Positions 1 through 5,550 are shown, numbered from the stretch's first letter. The stretch is DNA of 6,456 nucleotides from Ruminococcus sp. UBA1366 (GCA_002306005.1 DBRO01000084.1:5629-12084); one strand, 5' to 3'. Numbers and translations are program-made. The notes: generated from the sequence alone by a model not told the origin.

Positions 1-125
1 CCCGCTACGCAAACAAACAGCGTTCCGGCAGTCACCTGCTGCCGGCTGTCGGAGATAATCTCCGTAATTTCCGTATCGGGTAAACCAATCGGCGTAATTT
101 CTGCAAATAATTCAGAAAGCCTCAT
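1..125 (-). CDS. murE: MurE, UDP-MurNAc-tripeptide synthetase, N-terminal fragment
   Basis: The first 41 codons of a gene that runs off the left edge. MurE is the cytoplasmic ATP-dependent ligase that adds the third amino acid (meso-DAP or L-Lys, not decidable here) to UDP-MurNAc-L-Ala-D-Glu. The translated start MRLSELFAEI, followed by an I-x-x-I-x-x-DSR segment and then GTLFVCVAG, matches the conserved N-terminal uridine-nucleotide binding domain of MurE (the family usually has a DSR-x-V-x-x-G-x-LFVC-x-x-G pattern). The ATG at 125-123 has an AGGAAGG ribosome binding site at about 135-141, 9 nt upstream. It starts 21 nt after the stop of the penicillin-binding protein gene, so it is almost certainly co-transcribed and follows the usual Firmicutes dcw order. 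MurF shares some N-terminal character, but the position and the DSR/LFVC signature favour MurE. Confidence 0.9.
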   Translation of the reverse strand, partial: MRLSELFAEITPIGLPDTEITEIISDSRQQVTAGTLFVCVA

Positions 126-146
126 ATCCGGTATCCTTCCTGTATT

Positions 147-2411
147 TTACTGGCTCGTTGCCTCGCCCGCGTAGAACGTCACTTCCACAATTTCGCCCTG
201 ATTAATCTCGGTGTTGGCAGCCACGCTTTGATCCGCACCCGCCACAGCGCCGTCTTCATACACAGCGCTGCCCTTCACGGAAAGATTTAACCCGGCATCC
301 TCCATGGCGCTCTTTGCCTGTTCCAAAGTAAGTCCCGATAAATTCGGCACAGTAGTGGTTTTAATCTCCTCGTCTTCCTCGGTGTAAAGCAGCACAGTTC
401 CCCCGCGCTGCACAGACCCCGATGCCGGAATCTGCTTTATGACCGTGTCGCCATCCCCAATGACCTCCACGCTTAAGCCATAGCTGTCTTCAATCGTCTT
501 TTTGGCGTTCTTCACACTCACGTATTGGAAATTCGACACGCTGACTTGAATCTGTTCAAGCTGTTCGTCCGTGTATTCCGGGAAAAATCCCAGGTACGGC
601 AGAATGTCCGTTAATGCCGCCGTGACAATCGGCGCTGCCACAAGGCTTCCGTAATAGTTCTCCCCCTGCGGATTGTCCACCATTACCAAAATAATGATTT
701 CCGGATCGTCCGCCGGCGCAAACGCGCAGTAGGATGCCACATAGGTATTACCCGTTTTATCCTCATCAATTTTCTGGGAAGTACCGGATTTTCCACCGAT
801 CCGATAGCCTTGAATATAGGAGTTTCCGCCCTGTGAGGTGTTCACGACTGTTTCCAAAATCGTGCGCATTTCTTCACTGGTTTCCTCGGAAATCACCTGG
901 CGCTTCACTTCTGAAGTAATATCCTTCACCACATTGCCGTTGGAATCAATAATCTTATCCACCACCTGCGGCACCATCAGGTAACCGCCGTTGATTGCCG
1001 CAGCGTATGCGGTAATCATCTGGATCGGCGTAATCTTGTTTGCCTGTCCAAAGGAACTTGCTGCAAGGTCCACATTCGTCATCACATCGCCGTCAATGTA
1101 AAGGCTTCCGGTTTCCCCCGGCAAATCAATTCCGGTTTTTTCCGTCAAGCCAAAGGCTTTAAAATATTGAAAGAATTTATCAATCCCCAGCTTCTGTCCA
1201 ATCTGAATAAATGCCGGGTTAATGGAATTGGTCATGGCGTTCTGTAAGGTCTGCGCGCCAAAATCCCGCGTAGACCAGTTGTGGAACGTCTCGCCGTCCA
1301 CATCAATGGAAGTTGCCCCTGAAAAAGTATCGTCCAGATCAATCACCTGTTCATCCAGCGCGGAAGAACCGGTAATAACTTTAAAAACAGACCCCGGATA
1401 ATACAGTTCGGAAATGGCTTTGTTGGTCCATTGCTTGCCCCACGCAGCACTGGTTGCCTCCTGCTTTTCGTCTTCGTCCGTAATTTTTTCAATTTGCGCC
1501 GCCGTAGCTTCATCATAAATCTCGGCGGGTTCATTTAAATCATATCCCGGCACAGTCGCCATGGCGTAAATCGCACCGGTCTTTGCATTCATCACTATGC
1601 CGCTTGCGCGGTCTGCGGGGTTGTTTTTGGCAACGCCCTCTTTCAGCGCCTTTTCTAAGTAATACTGTACAGTTCGGTCCATGTTCAATACCAGCGAATC
1701 CCCGTCCTGTGCATCGTAATTCTGCTTGTACCGGTAGGGAATATCATTGCCCGCGCTGTCCTTTGCCGTTAGAATTCTGCCATCCACGCCGGCAAGATAT
1801 TCTTCATAGTAGGCTTCCAGCCCGTAAATACCGTAACCGTCATAATGCAAATGCCCAATGACATTAGCAGCAAGATCGTTTTCCGGATAAAACCGCTTGG
1901 TCGCCGGAATGCAGGCAAGCGCCCCCAGCGAATGTTCATCGGCATATTCCGTAATTTTATCCGCAACAGCTTTTTCCACGTTCTTTTTCAGTTCCTGATA
2001 GTTGCCGTCTCGGTTAAAGCGGTCGCGGACGGTATCCTCGTCCATATCCAACGTCTGCGCCACAAAAGCCACAATGTCGTCAAATTCGACATACGTGCCT
2101 TTTTCCTTGAGTTCGGCAATAGTTTCCTCATCGCTCATGTAGCTGCGCAGCGTACCGGGATCAATAATCACCGTGTACACCGTTGCGCTTTTGGCAAGGA
2201 ACTGCATATTTGCATCATAAATCGAACCGCGCGTCGCATTAATTACCTTGCTCCGCAGTTGCTGAGAATTGGCAAGCTGCTGGTATTTTTCCGCTTCCGT
2301 CACCGATATGTGAAACATATTGACAAGCATATATCCCAGCAGTGCCAGCACGCAGATACCAATCACCGCCATCAGACGGTGTTTCATCATCATGCTGGGC
2401 TTATCCGACAT
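147..2411 (-). CDS. ftsI: Class B penicillin-binding protein with two PASTA domains (FtsI / PBP2X / SpoVD type)
   Basis: A 754-residue septal peptidoglycan transpeptidase that cross-links stem peptides outside the membrane. Order of parts: short cytoplasmic N-terminus; one membrane anchor at about residues 13-32; PBP dimerisation domain from about 50 to 230, including the RGSIYD motif at 61-66; transpeptidase domain from about 265 to 605; and two C-terminal PASTA domains at about 620-678 and 685-748. The catalytic motifs are SVFK (nucleophile Ser341, Lys344), SIN (396-398) and KSGT (541-544). STFK and SxN with a small middle residue are commoner in relatives, so SVFK and SIN are mild variants, but every catalytic residue is kept. 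The length is close to PBP2X (about 750) and longer than B. subtilis SpoVD, which has one PASTA. The ATG at 2411 is chosen because AAGGAGG lies 9 nt upstream (2421-2427); an in-frame ATG at 2453 has no ribosome binding site. The position between ftsL and murE supports the FtsI role, but a sporulation SpoVD role cannot be excluded. Confidence 0.93.
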   Translation of the reverse strand: MSDKPSMMMKHRLMAVIGICVLALLGYMLVNMFHISVTEAEKYQQLANSQQLRSKVINATRGSIYDANMQFLAKSATVYTVIIDPGTLRSYMSDEETIAELKEKGTYVEFDDIVAFVAQTLDMDEDTVRDRFNRDGNYQELKKNVEKAVADKITEYADEHSLGALACIPATKRFYPENDLAANVIGHLHYDGYGIYGLEAYYEEYLAGVDGRILTAKDSAGNDIPYRYKQNYDAQDGDSLVLNMDRTVQYYLEKALKEGVAKNNPADRASGIVMNAKTGAIYAMATVPGYDLNEPAEIYDEATAAQIEKITDEDEKQEATSAAWGKQWTNKAISELYYPGSVFKVITGSSALDEQVIDLDDTFSGATSIDVDGETFHNWSTRDFGAQTLQNAMTNSINPAFIQIGQKLGIDKFFQYFKAFGLTEKTGIDLPGETGSLYIDGDVMTNVDLAASSFGQANKITPIQMITAYAAAINGGYLMVPQVVDKIIDSNGNVVKDITSEVKRQVISEETSEEMRTILETVVNTSQGGNSYIQGYRIGGKSGTSQKIDEDKTGNTYVASYCAFAPADDPEIIILVMVDNPQGENYYGSLVAAPIVTAALTDILPYLGFFPEYTDEQLEQIQVSVSNFQYVSVKNAKKTIEDSYGLSVEVIGDGDTVIKQIPASGSVQRGGTVLLYTEEDEEIKTTTVPNLSGLTLEQAKSAMEDAGLNLSVKGSAVYEDGAVAGADQSVAANTEINQGEIVEVTFYAGEATSQ

Positions 2412-2420
2412 TTGTTTGTT

Positions 2421-2427
2421 CCTCCTT
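2421..2427 (-). promoter_or_regulatory. Ribosome binding site deciding the PBP start
   Basis: AAGGAGG on the minus strand, 9 nt before the ATG at 2411. This is why the start at 2411 is preferred to the in-frame ATG 42 nt upstream at 2453, which has no comparable site. Confidence 0.85.
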
Positions 2428-2557
2428 GCCGTAATAACACTCCGTGTTGCCATACCAAAAAAGCATTTTTTGCATATTTCGCATCGCAGTTTCCGGTAAT
2501 ACCGTGAACCAAGCGATATTTTCGGTTTTCCGGTTCTCCCCGCGAAATAATACAGAA

Positions 2558-2599
2558 GAAAGTTAAGTAAAATCCATGCCGGATTTCCGCTTAACTTTC
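2558..2599 (-). terminator. Strong hairpin after ftsL, attenuator or partial terminator
   Basis: On the minus strand, GAAAGTTAAG and CTTAACTTTC form a perfect 10-bp stem (2590-2599 with 2558-2567). Inside it AAATCC and GGATTT (2581-2586 with 2570-2575) form a second 6-bp stem round a 5-nt loop. The 3' side runs into TTCTGTATTATTT, which is T-rich but not a clean U-tract. It lies 24 nt after the ftsL stop and about 150 nt before the PBP start, inside what should be one operon. It could reduce read-through, protect mRNA 3' ends or mark a processing site. The fold is seen in the sequence; its role is inferred. Confidence 0.6.
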
Positions 2600-2623
2600 C
2601 ACAACCTATATCATCCTATTTCA

Positions 2624-3091
2624 CTAAGCGCCAAAATATTCCAAAACATCCTCAAACCAATTCTTAATCGAAGCCCACACGCCCTTGTCCTCTTCCTGCA
2701 CAACTTCGATCACGGTTTCATTGGGAACCACGACATATTCTATTTGCGCTTTATCGAGCTTTTTCAAACCGAGCGTATTTTCCGCGTAGTCCTCAACCTT
2801 TGCCAGACCCGTGTTGGATTCCAGTTCCGAAGCAAGGCTTGCGTTATTGGTTTGAAGCTGTTCCATCTGGGTTTCCAGCGTGGAATATTCCGCAACCAGC
2901 TTTGCCAGCTCCACCCTGCTGTAAATCATCATAAACAGCACGGCTGCGATTGCAATTGCGATGAAAAGAATTGTGATTGACGACACAACTTTCCTTTTCG
3001 GACCTTTTTTGTGCCGGATTGCCGGCTGCGGCGTTGGTTCCTGATACTCAGTAGGAAGCCTGCGCACGGCATTTTGTTGATACGCCGGCAT
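2624..3091 (-). CDS. ftsL: FtsL/DivIC-family septum formation protein
   Basis: A 155-residue bitopic membrane protein. A cytoplasmic N-terminus with a basic cluster (RHKKGPKRK, residues 26-34) leads into one membrane span at about 35-57. A coiled-coil stretch follows at about 60-93 (repeated Leu with Glu/Gln/Asn), then the segment V-x-x-YAENTLGL (99-109), typical of FtsL/DivIC proteins, and a short acidic C-terminus with aromatic residues. FtsL acts with FtsB/DivIC and FtsQ/DivIB to activate septal peptidoglycan synthesis by FtsW and the class B PBP encoded next. Sequence alone does not separate FtsL from DivIC; the place between rsmH and the PBP gene makes FtsL the likely call. The ATG at 3091 has GAGGTGA 6-7 nt upstream (3098-3105). 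It follows rsmH by 49 nt. The long N-terminal tail, about 34 residues, is somewhat longer than in B. subtilis FtsL. Confidence 0.88.
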   Translation of the reverse strand: MPAYQQNAVRRLPTEYQEPTPQPAIRHKKGPKRKVVSSITILFIAIAIAAVLFMMIYSRVELAKLVAEYSTLETQMEQLQTNNASLASELESNTGLAKVEDYAENTLGLKKLDKAQIEYVVVPNETVIEVVQEEDKGVWASIKNWFEDVLEYFGA

Positions 3092-3140
3092 GCTTTGTCA
3101 CCTCTGTTCTTTGTTCTGCACATTGATTTTTCAAGTGCGG

Positions 3141-4064
3141 TTACGCCAGCTTTTCTATCACTCTCAGCTTGGCGCTTCTGCTTCTTTTGTTCTGTCCGGT
3201 TTCCTCCTCGGTGGGAATCACCGGTTTTCTTGTAACAAGCTTACCGCGCGGTGTTTTCCCGCAAACACATTGGGGAAAATCAGGCGGACAGGTACAACCG
3301 CGGCACAGCGCCGCAAATCTTTGCTTTACCAACCTGTCCTCTAGGGAATGGAACGTTATAATGCACAGTCTTCCCTGCGGATTGAGCAGATCAAACGCAC
3401 GATTCACGGCGTTTTCTAGATGCTCCAGCTCGTTGTTCACGGCAATTCGGATTGCCTGAAAGGTTTTTTTGCAAGGGTTTTTCTCTCTCCTTGCTTTCGC
3501 CGGCACCGCACTTTTTATTATTTCGGCGAGTTCCAGCGTTGTGTATATATTCTTTTGTTCCCGCATTTTAACGATTTGGGCGGCAATCCGTCCGGCATAT
3601 TTCTCTTCGCCGTAAACACGGATGATTTCCGCCAGCTGCCCGAACGGATATCCGTTAATAATATCCGCCGCAGAAATACCTTCCTTGCTCATTCTCATAT
3701 CCAAAGGTGCATCCGTATGGTAGGAGAACCCGCGCTCGGCGGTGTCAAGCTGGTACGAGGATACGCCTAAATCCAGCAGTATCCCGTCAACACCGGCAAT
3801 GTTTTTATCTTTCAGCACGGTGTCGATTTCTGAATAATTGGCACGCACAACTTCCGCTCGTAAGCCCTGCAATCTTTGTTTTGCGATTTCCACGGCGTCC
3901 GGATCCCTATCAATGGCAATCAGCCTGCCCGCAGTCAGTCTTTTTGCAATTTCCAGCGAATGCCCTGCGCCGCCTGCTGTGCCATCCACATAAATGCCCT
4001 CCGGCTGAATCGCCAGCAGCTCTATGCATTCGTGCAGCAGGACCGGTGTGTGTGAAAACTCCAT
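3141..4064 (-). CDS. rsmH: RsmH (MraW), 16S rRNA m4C1402 methyltransferase
   Basis: A 307-residue SAM-dependent methyltransferase that modifies N4 of C1402 in the 16S rRNA P site. All family signatures are present: HTPVLLHE at residues 5-12, SAM-binding [11 protein letters not shown] at 26-36, the acidic loop IDRD at 51-54, [12 protein letters not shown] at 96-107 followed by [24 protein letters not shown] at 196-212, and [13 protein letters not shown] at 238-250. A Cys cluster (254, 257, 259, 266, 268), KPVIPTEEE and the basic C-terminal RSRSAKLRV close the protein, so it is full length. The ATG at 4064 shares one base with the mraZ stop (TAATG), which points to translational coupling. A GGAGG lies within the end of mraZ at 4078-4082, 13 nt upstream, farther than optimal. 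Confidence 0.97.
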   Translation of the reverse strand: MEFSHTPVLLHECIELLAIQPEGIYVDGTAGGAGHSLEIAKRLTAGRLIAIDRDPDAVEIAKQRLQGLRAEVVRANYSEIDTVLKDKNIAGVDGILLDLGVSSYQLDTAERGFSYHTDAPLDMRMSKEGISAADIINGYPFGQLAEIIRVYGEEKYAGRIAAQIVKMREQKNIYTTLELAEIIKSAVPAKARREKNPCKKTFQAIRIAVNNELEHLENAVNRAFDLLNPQGRLCIITFHSLEDRLVKQRFAALCRGCTCPPDFPQCVCGKTPRGKLVTRKPVIPTEEETGQNKRSRSAKLRVIEKLA

Positions 4065-4495
4065 TAAAAGTCCAGTTCCTCCAGCGTCGTCATGAGTTGT
4101 TCCTCATTGATCTGGCTGTTGAGCGCATCCCATGCGTTTTTGCTCCAGATTTCCGCACGATCGGAAACACCCGTCACCACGATATCTTTTTCCAGCTTGG
4201 CAAAATCCCGTAAATTCTGCGGAATGAGAATTCTGCCCTGCTTGTCCGCCTCAACCTCGCATGCCCACGACATGAAAAAGCGTTGTACATCCCTGCCCTT
4301 TGCCATGGGGAGCGCTTGAATTTTCTCTGCTTTACGCTCAAAATTCTCCAGTGAATACACGAACAAACAGCCGTCAAAGCCTCTGGTCACGATGAAACGC
4401 TCGCCGATGACTTCCCGCAGCTTGTTTGGGAAAGTCATTCTGCCTTTGAGATCCATTGCCTGTGGAAAGGTTCCTTTGAGCATCATGGTCTGCAA
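4064..4495 (-). CDS. mraZ: MraZ, transcriptional regulator of the dcw cluster
   Basis: A DNA-binding protein with two SpoVT/AbrB-like half domains; in other bacteria it forms rings and controls its own operon. From the TTG at 4495 it has 143 residues, the usual length for the family. Each half carries the D-x-x-GR signature: DLKGR at 15-19, followed by TFPNKLRE, and DKQGR at 84-88, followed by [24 protein letters not shown] (34-48) is also typical. Start choice: GGAGGTGA at 4501-4508 sits 5 nt before TTG 4495, giving ideal spacing. The ATG codons at 4486 and 4483 are 14 or more nt from that site, and the TTG at 4531 has none. If ATG 4486 were used the protein would be 140 residues. It is the first gene of the operon, downstream of a strong promoter and a 10-bp periodic GTG array that is probably its own binding site. 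Confidence 0.95.
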   Translation of the reverse strand: MQTMMLKGTFPQAMDLKGRMTFPNKLREVIGERFIVTRGFDGCLFVYSLENFERKAEKIQALPMAKGRDVQRFFMSWACEVEADKQGRILIPQNLRDFAKLEKDIVVTGVSDRAEIWSKNAWDALNSQINEEQLMTTLEELDF

Positions 4496-4500
4496 GCGTC

Positions 4501-4508
4501 TCACCTCC
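4501..4508 (-). promoter_or_regulatory. Ribosome binding site supporting a TTG start for mraZ
   Basis: GGAGGTGA on the minus strand, nearly full complement to the 16S rRNA tail. It lies 5 nt before TTG 4495 but 14 nt before the first ATG (4486), so it argues for the non-ATG start. Confidence 0.8.
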
Positions 4509-4559
4509 GTTTCGTGCGGTGATTTGTCCAAGTACGCGTGGCAATCATCCTTCGTTTAT

Positions 4560-4589
4560 GCCGCTGCGGAAGATTTCCTTCCCATCGGC
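4560..4589 (-). other. Hairpin in the mraZ leader
   Basis: In the untranslated leader of mraZ, GGAAG and CTTCC form a 5-bp stem round the loop GAAAT, and outside it GCCG and CGGC can add 4 bp across a 3/4-nt internal loop. No U-tract follows, so it is not a terminator. It could influence leader stability or simply be chance; the stem is short. Confidence 0.4.
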
Positions 4590-4592
4590 AAT

Positions 4593-4632
4593 TTTCAGGC
4601 ACTCATCACCACAATTTCGCACTTTTCACCAC
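4593..4632 (-). promoter_or_regulatory. Probable MraZ operator: four GTG units with 10-bp period
   Basis: Read on the minus strand, the units are GTGGTGAAAA, GTGCGAAATT, GTGGTGATGA and GTGCCTGAAA, with the G of each GTG at 4632, 4622, 4612 and 4602. The pattern also alternates GTGG/GTGC, so a 14-nt block recurs at exactly 20 bp with 12 of 14 matches. E. coli MraZ binds TGGG-type boxes repeated every 10 bp near its own promoter, and a Mollicutes MraZ binds AAAGTG-type repeats. This array fits that logic and starts at about +3 to +5 relative to the predicted transcript start, an obvious place for repression. The repeats are seen; the assignment to MraZ is inferred. Confidence 0.75.
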
Positions 4633-4641
4633 CATATGACC

Positions 4642-4670
4642 ATTATACAACATAAAAACACAAATTGCAA
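4642..4670 (-). promoter_or_regulatory. Main promoter of the mraZ operon
   Basis: On the minus strand: -35 TTGCAA (4670-4665), a 17-bp spacer and a perfect -10 TATAAT (4647-4642). Transcription would start near 4635, giving a leader of about 140 nt before TTG 4495. The GTG array begins right at the predicted start. Confidence 0.82.
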
Positions 4671-4849
4671 CAGGAACGCGGAACATTCTTCCTAGCAATA
4701 CCGCTAATTCTTTTGTTCGATTTTTGGCAAAAACGCATAAATTCGTACTTTCCATCTTTTAGCATTCCCCGCTGTAGGACGGATCATTCCAAACAAATTG
4801 TAAACATGCCGCGCTTAGTTTCGAAAAATTCCCCGTCAAAAGAGCTGTA

Positions 4850-4916
4850 AAAAAATACTAACACAATCCAGCCGGACAAGTCAATCGTTTCCGGATAGCA
4901 GATGATAGTATTTTTT
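4850..4916. repeat. 11-bp perfect inverted repeat with 45-nt spacer
   Basis: AAAAAATACTA at 4850-4860 and its exact reverse complement TAGTATTTTTT at 4906-4916. The spacer can add a short ATCCGG/CTGGAT type stem. Read on the minus strand the right arm ends in seven T residues, so the whole could fold as a long AT-rich stem-loop with a U-tract (terminator-like). The same bases also form a possible promoter. No target-site duplication or transposase is seen. Confidence 0.5.
4855..4884 (-). promoter_or_regulatory. Possible second, upstream promoter toward mraZ
   Basis: On the minus strand: -35 TTGACT (4884-4879), an 18-bp spacer and -10 TAGTAT (4860-4855). This is a fair but not strong match. 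If active, the transcript would start near 4848 and run through the main mraZ promoter, giving a leader of about 350 nt. It overlaps one arm of the 4850-4916 inverted repeat. Confidence 0.35.
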
Positions 4917-4958
4917 CCGTCCGCTTCGGCATACTTCCGCGCAGATTGCTTTCATGCA

Positions 4959-5003
4959 AAGCAAAAGCACACCAATCGCCGCAGCTTTCGGTGTGCTTTG
5001 CTT
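4959..5003 (-). terminator. Terminator-like hairpin, possibly for the small minus-strand gene
   Basis: AAGCAAAAGCACACC (4959-4973) pairs with GGTGTGCTTTGCTT (4990-5003): 14 pairs with one bulged A and a 16-nt loop. On the minus strand the 3' arm reads GGTGTGCTTTTGCTT, giving an interrupted T-rich end; on the plus strand the end is CTTTGCTTGATT. The best use is to stop the minus-strand transcript of the gene at 5398-5204 before it reaches the mraZ promoter, though the 200-nt distance is long. It may act in both directions. Confidence 0.55.
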
Positions 5004-5123
5004 GATTAGGAAGAAAAACGAAACGCAGTGCCTGTTTTCCCGCATTTGTCGGGAATTTTGCCTTGTCCGGAAGAAATCAACCCCGCGAAAATAAAAAAGT
5101 TTCTGAACAAAGCGCCGCAGGCA

Positions 5124-5152
5124 TTGCAATCCGCGGGCAGTCATTGTATAAT
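5124..5152 (+). promoter_or_regulatory. Strong plus-strand promoter with no gene directly after it
   Basis: -35 TTGCAA (5124-5129), a 17-bp spacer and a perfect -10 TATAAT (5147-5152). Both hexamers, the spacing, and the GGT after the -10 are identical to the mraZ promoter, which points the other way about 480 bp off. A transcript starting near 5159 would run antisense to the small gene at 5398-5204 and on to ppa at 5614, as a roughly 455-nt leader or a separate RNA. Confidence 0.65.
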
Positions 5153-5203
5153 GGTTGCGTTGCCAGTTTTTGCGCCGAGTGTTTCAGCCCGCTGTCAGCG
5201 CGC

Positions 5204-5398
5204 CTAGGTTTGCTCGCAGGAACTCACCGTGATTTCCTCCCGTGCGCAAGTATACGCATCCGGAAAATCCGCGCCGTCCGGCGCACCGGTTTCTTCCTCG
5301 TCGCAGTCACAGCGAAAGTACGAACCCACCTCCGCAAAAAACCGATGAATGAGATAAATCAACGCCAAAGACAGTCCGGCCATTGTGATAATTTCCAT
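5204..5398 (-). CDS. Small single-span membrane protein with acidic Cys tail, function unknown
   Basis: A 64-residue protein that I do not recognise. Residues about 3-17 (IITMAGLSLALIYLI) form one hydrophobic segment, followed by HR at 18-19. The remaining 45 residues are strongly acidic (DCDEEE at 31-36 and many later D/E) with Cys at 30, 32, 51 and 61, including a CDC pair. The short N-terminus and flanking basic residues suggest the tail lies on the cytoplasmic side, but this is uncertain. The ATG at 5398 follows AAAGGAG with about 10 nt spacing. Codon use (GCG, CCG, GAC, GAA) resembles the neighbouring genes, which supports a real gene. An in-frame upward extension to 5545 has no ribosome binding site and a different composition. 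It is divergent from ppa, with a 215-nt region between them, and is overlapped by the antisense promoter at 5124-5152. Confidence 0.6.
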   Translation of the reverse strand: MEIITMAGLSLALIYLIHRFFAEVGSYFRCDCDEEETGAPDGADFPDAYTCAREEITVSSCEQT

Positions 5399-5456
5399 AT
5401 TGTAATCGCTCCTTTTCTCTTTTGTTTTCCGTCTATACTTATGATAGCGCAGCATC

Positions 5457-5474
5457 AGTCCGTTTGTTTGGACT
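5457..5474. promoter_or_regulatory. Inverted repeat AGTCC-N8-GGACT, candidate operator 1
   Basis: Perfect 5-bp arms round an 8-nt centre (GTTTGTTT). It shares the GTCC-N8-GGAC layout with a second repeat exactly 42 bp to the right. It lies about 60 bp upstream of the small gene's start and about 150 bp upstream of ppa. The protein that might bind is unknown. Confidence 0.45.
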
Positions 5475-5498
5475 AATATGCGCAAACATACGTTTTTG

Positions 5499-5516
5499 TG
5501 TCCAATTTCCCGGACA
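5499..5516. promoter_or_regulatory. Inverted repeat TGTCC-N8-GGACA, candidate operator 2
   Basis: Perfect 5-bp arms round an 8-nt centre (AATTTCCC), with the same GTCC-N8-GGAC core as the repeat at 5457-5474. It ends 4 bp before the possible -35 of ppa at 5521, a typical place for an activator or an overlapping repressor site. Confidence 0.45.
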
Positions 5517-5520
5517 GCTT

Positions 5521-5550
5521 TTGCAATCGTGCATCCCTCTTTCACATACT
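5521..5550 (+). promoter_or_regulatory. Weak candidate promoter for ppa
   Basis: -35 TTGCAA (5521-5526), 18 bp, and CATACT (5545-5550) as a 4/6 match to the -10; TACTAT at 5547-5552 is an alternative with a 20-bp spacer. A weak -10 beside an upstream inverted repeat would suit an activated promoter. The TTGCAA -35 recurs in the mraZ and 5124 promoters. Confidence 0.35.

Larger units (their letters stand above)
4671..5203. other. Intergenic stretch without a convincing gene
   Basis: More than 500 nt between the mraZ promoter and the stop of the small gene. The open frames here are short, lack ribosome binding sites, look compositionally random, and one would be crossed by the hairpin at 4959-5003. 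What can be supported is an 11-bp inverted repeat around a possible minus-strand promoter (4850-4916), a terminator-like hairpin (4959-5003), and a strong plus-strand promoter (5124-5152). A small RNA could be encoded here, but I recognise no known RNA family. Confidence 0.6.

Noticed and set aside
2412..2453. Start of the PBP at ATG 2453
   Set aside because: The 14 extra residues are not PBP-like and no ribosome binding site precedes them, whereas ATG 2411 has AAGGAGG at 9 nt.
1845..2507. 220-codon plus-strand open frame
   Set aside because: It lies opposite the PBP gene, has no ribosome binding site and shows no recognisable motif. The minus-strand protein here has clear PBP domains, so this is a shadow.
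4881..5144. 87-codon minus-strand open frame in the gap upstream of mraZ
   Set aside because: It has no ribosome binding site, a composition unlike the neighbours, and the strong hairpin at 4959-5003 lies inside it. Treated as non-coding.
5063..5476. 137-codon plus-strand frame across the small gene
   Set aside because: There is no start signal, and the product looks like random antisense sequence. The opposite strand has a ribosome binding site and plausible codon use. Kept only as a possible untranslated antisense transcript.
5455..5476. Resemblance of the GTTTGTTT repeat to the xylO operator of ROK-family XylR
   Set aside because: The TTGTTTG-like core is in the loop rather than in symmetric arms, and the site is far from xylA. 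The shared layout with the second GTCC-N8-GGAC repeat explains it better.
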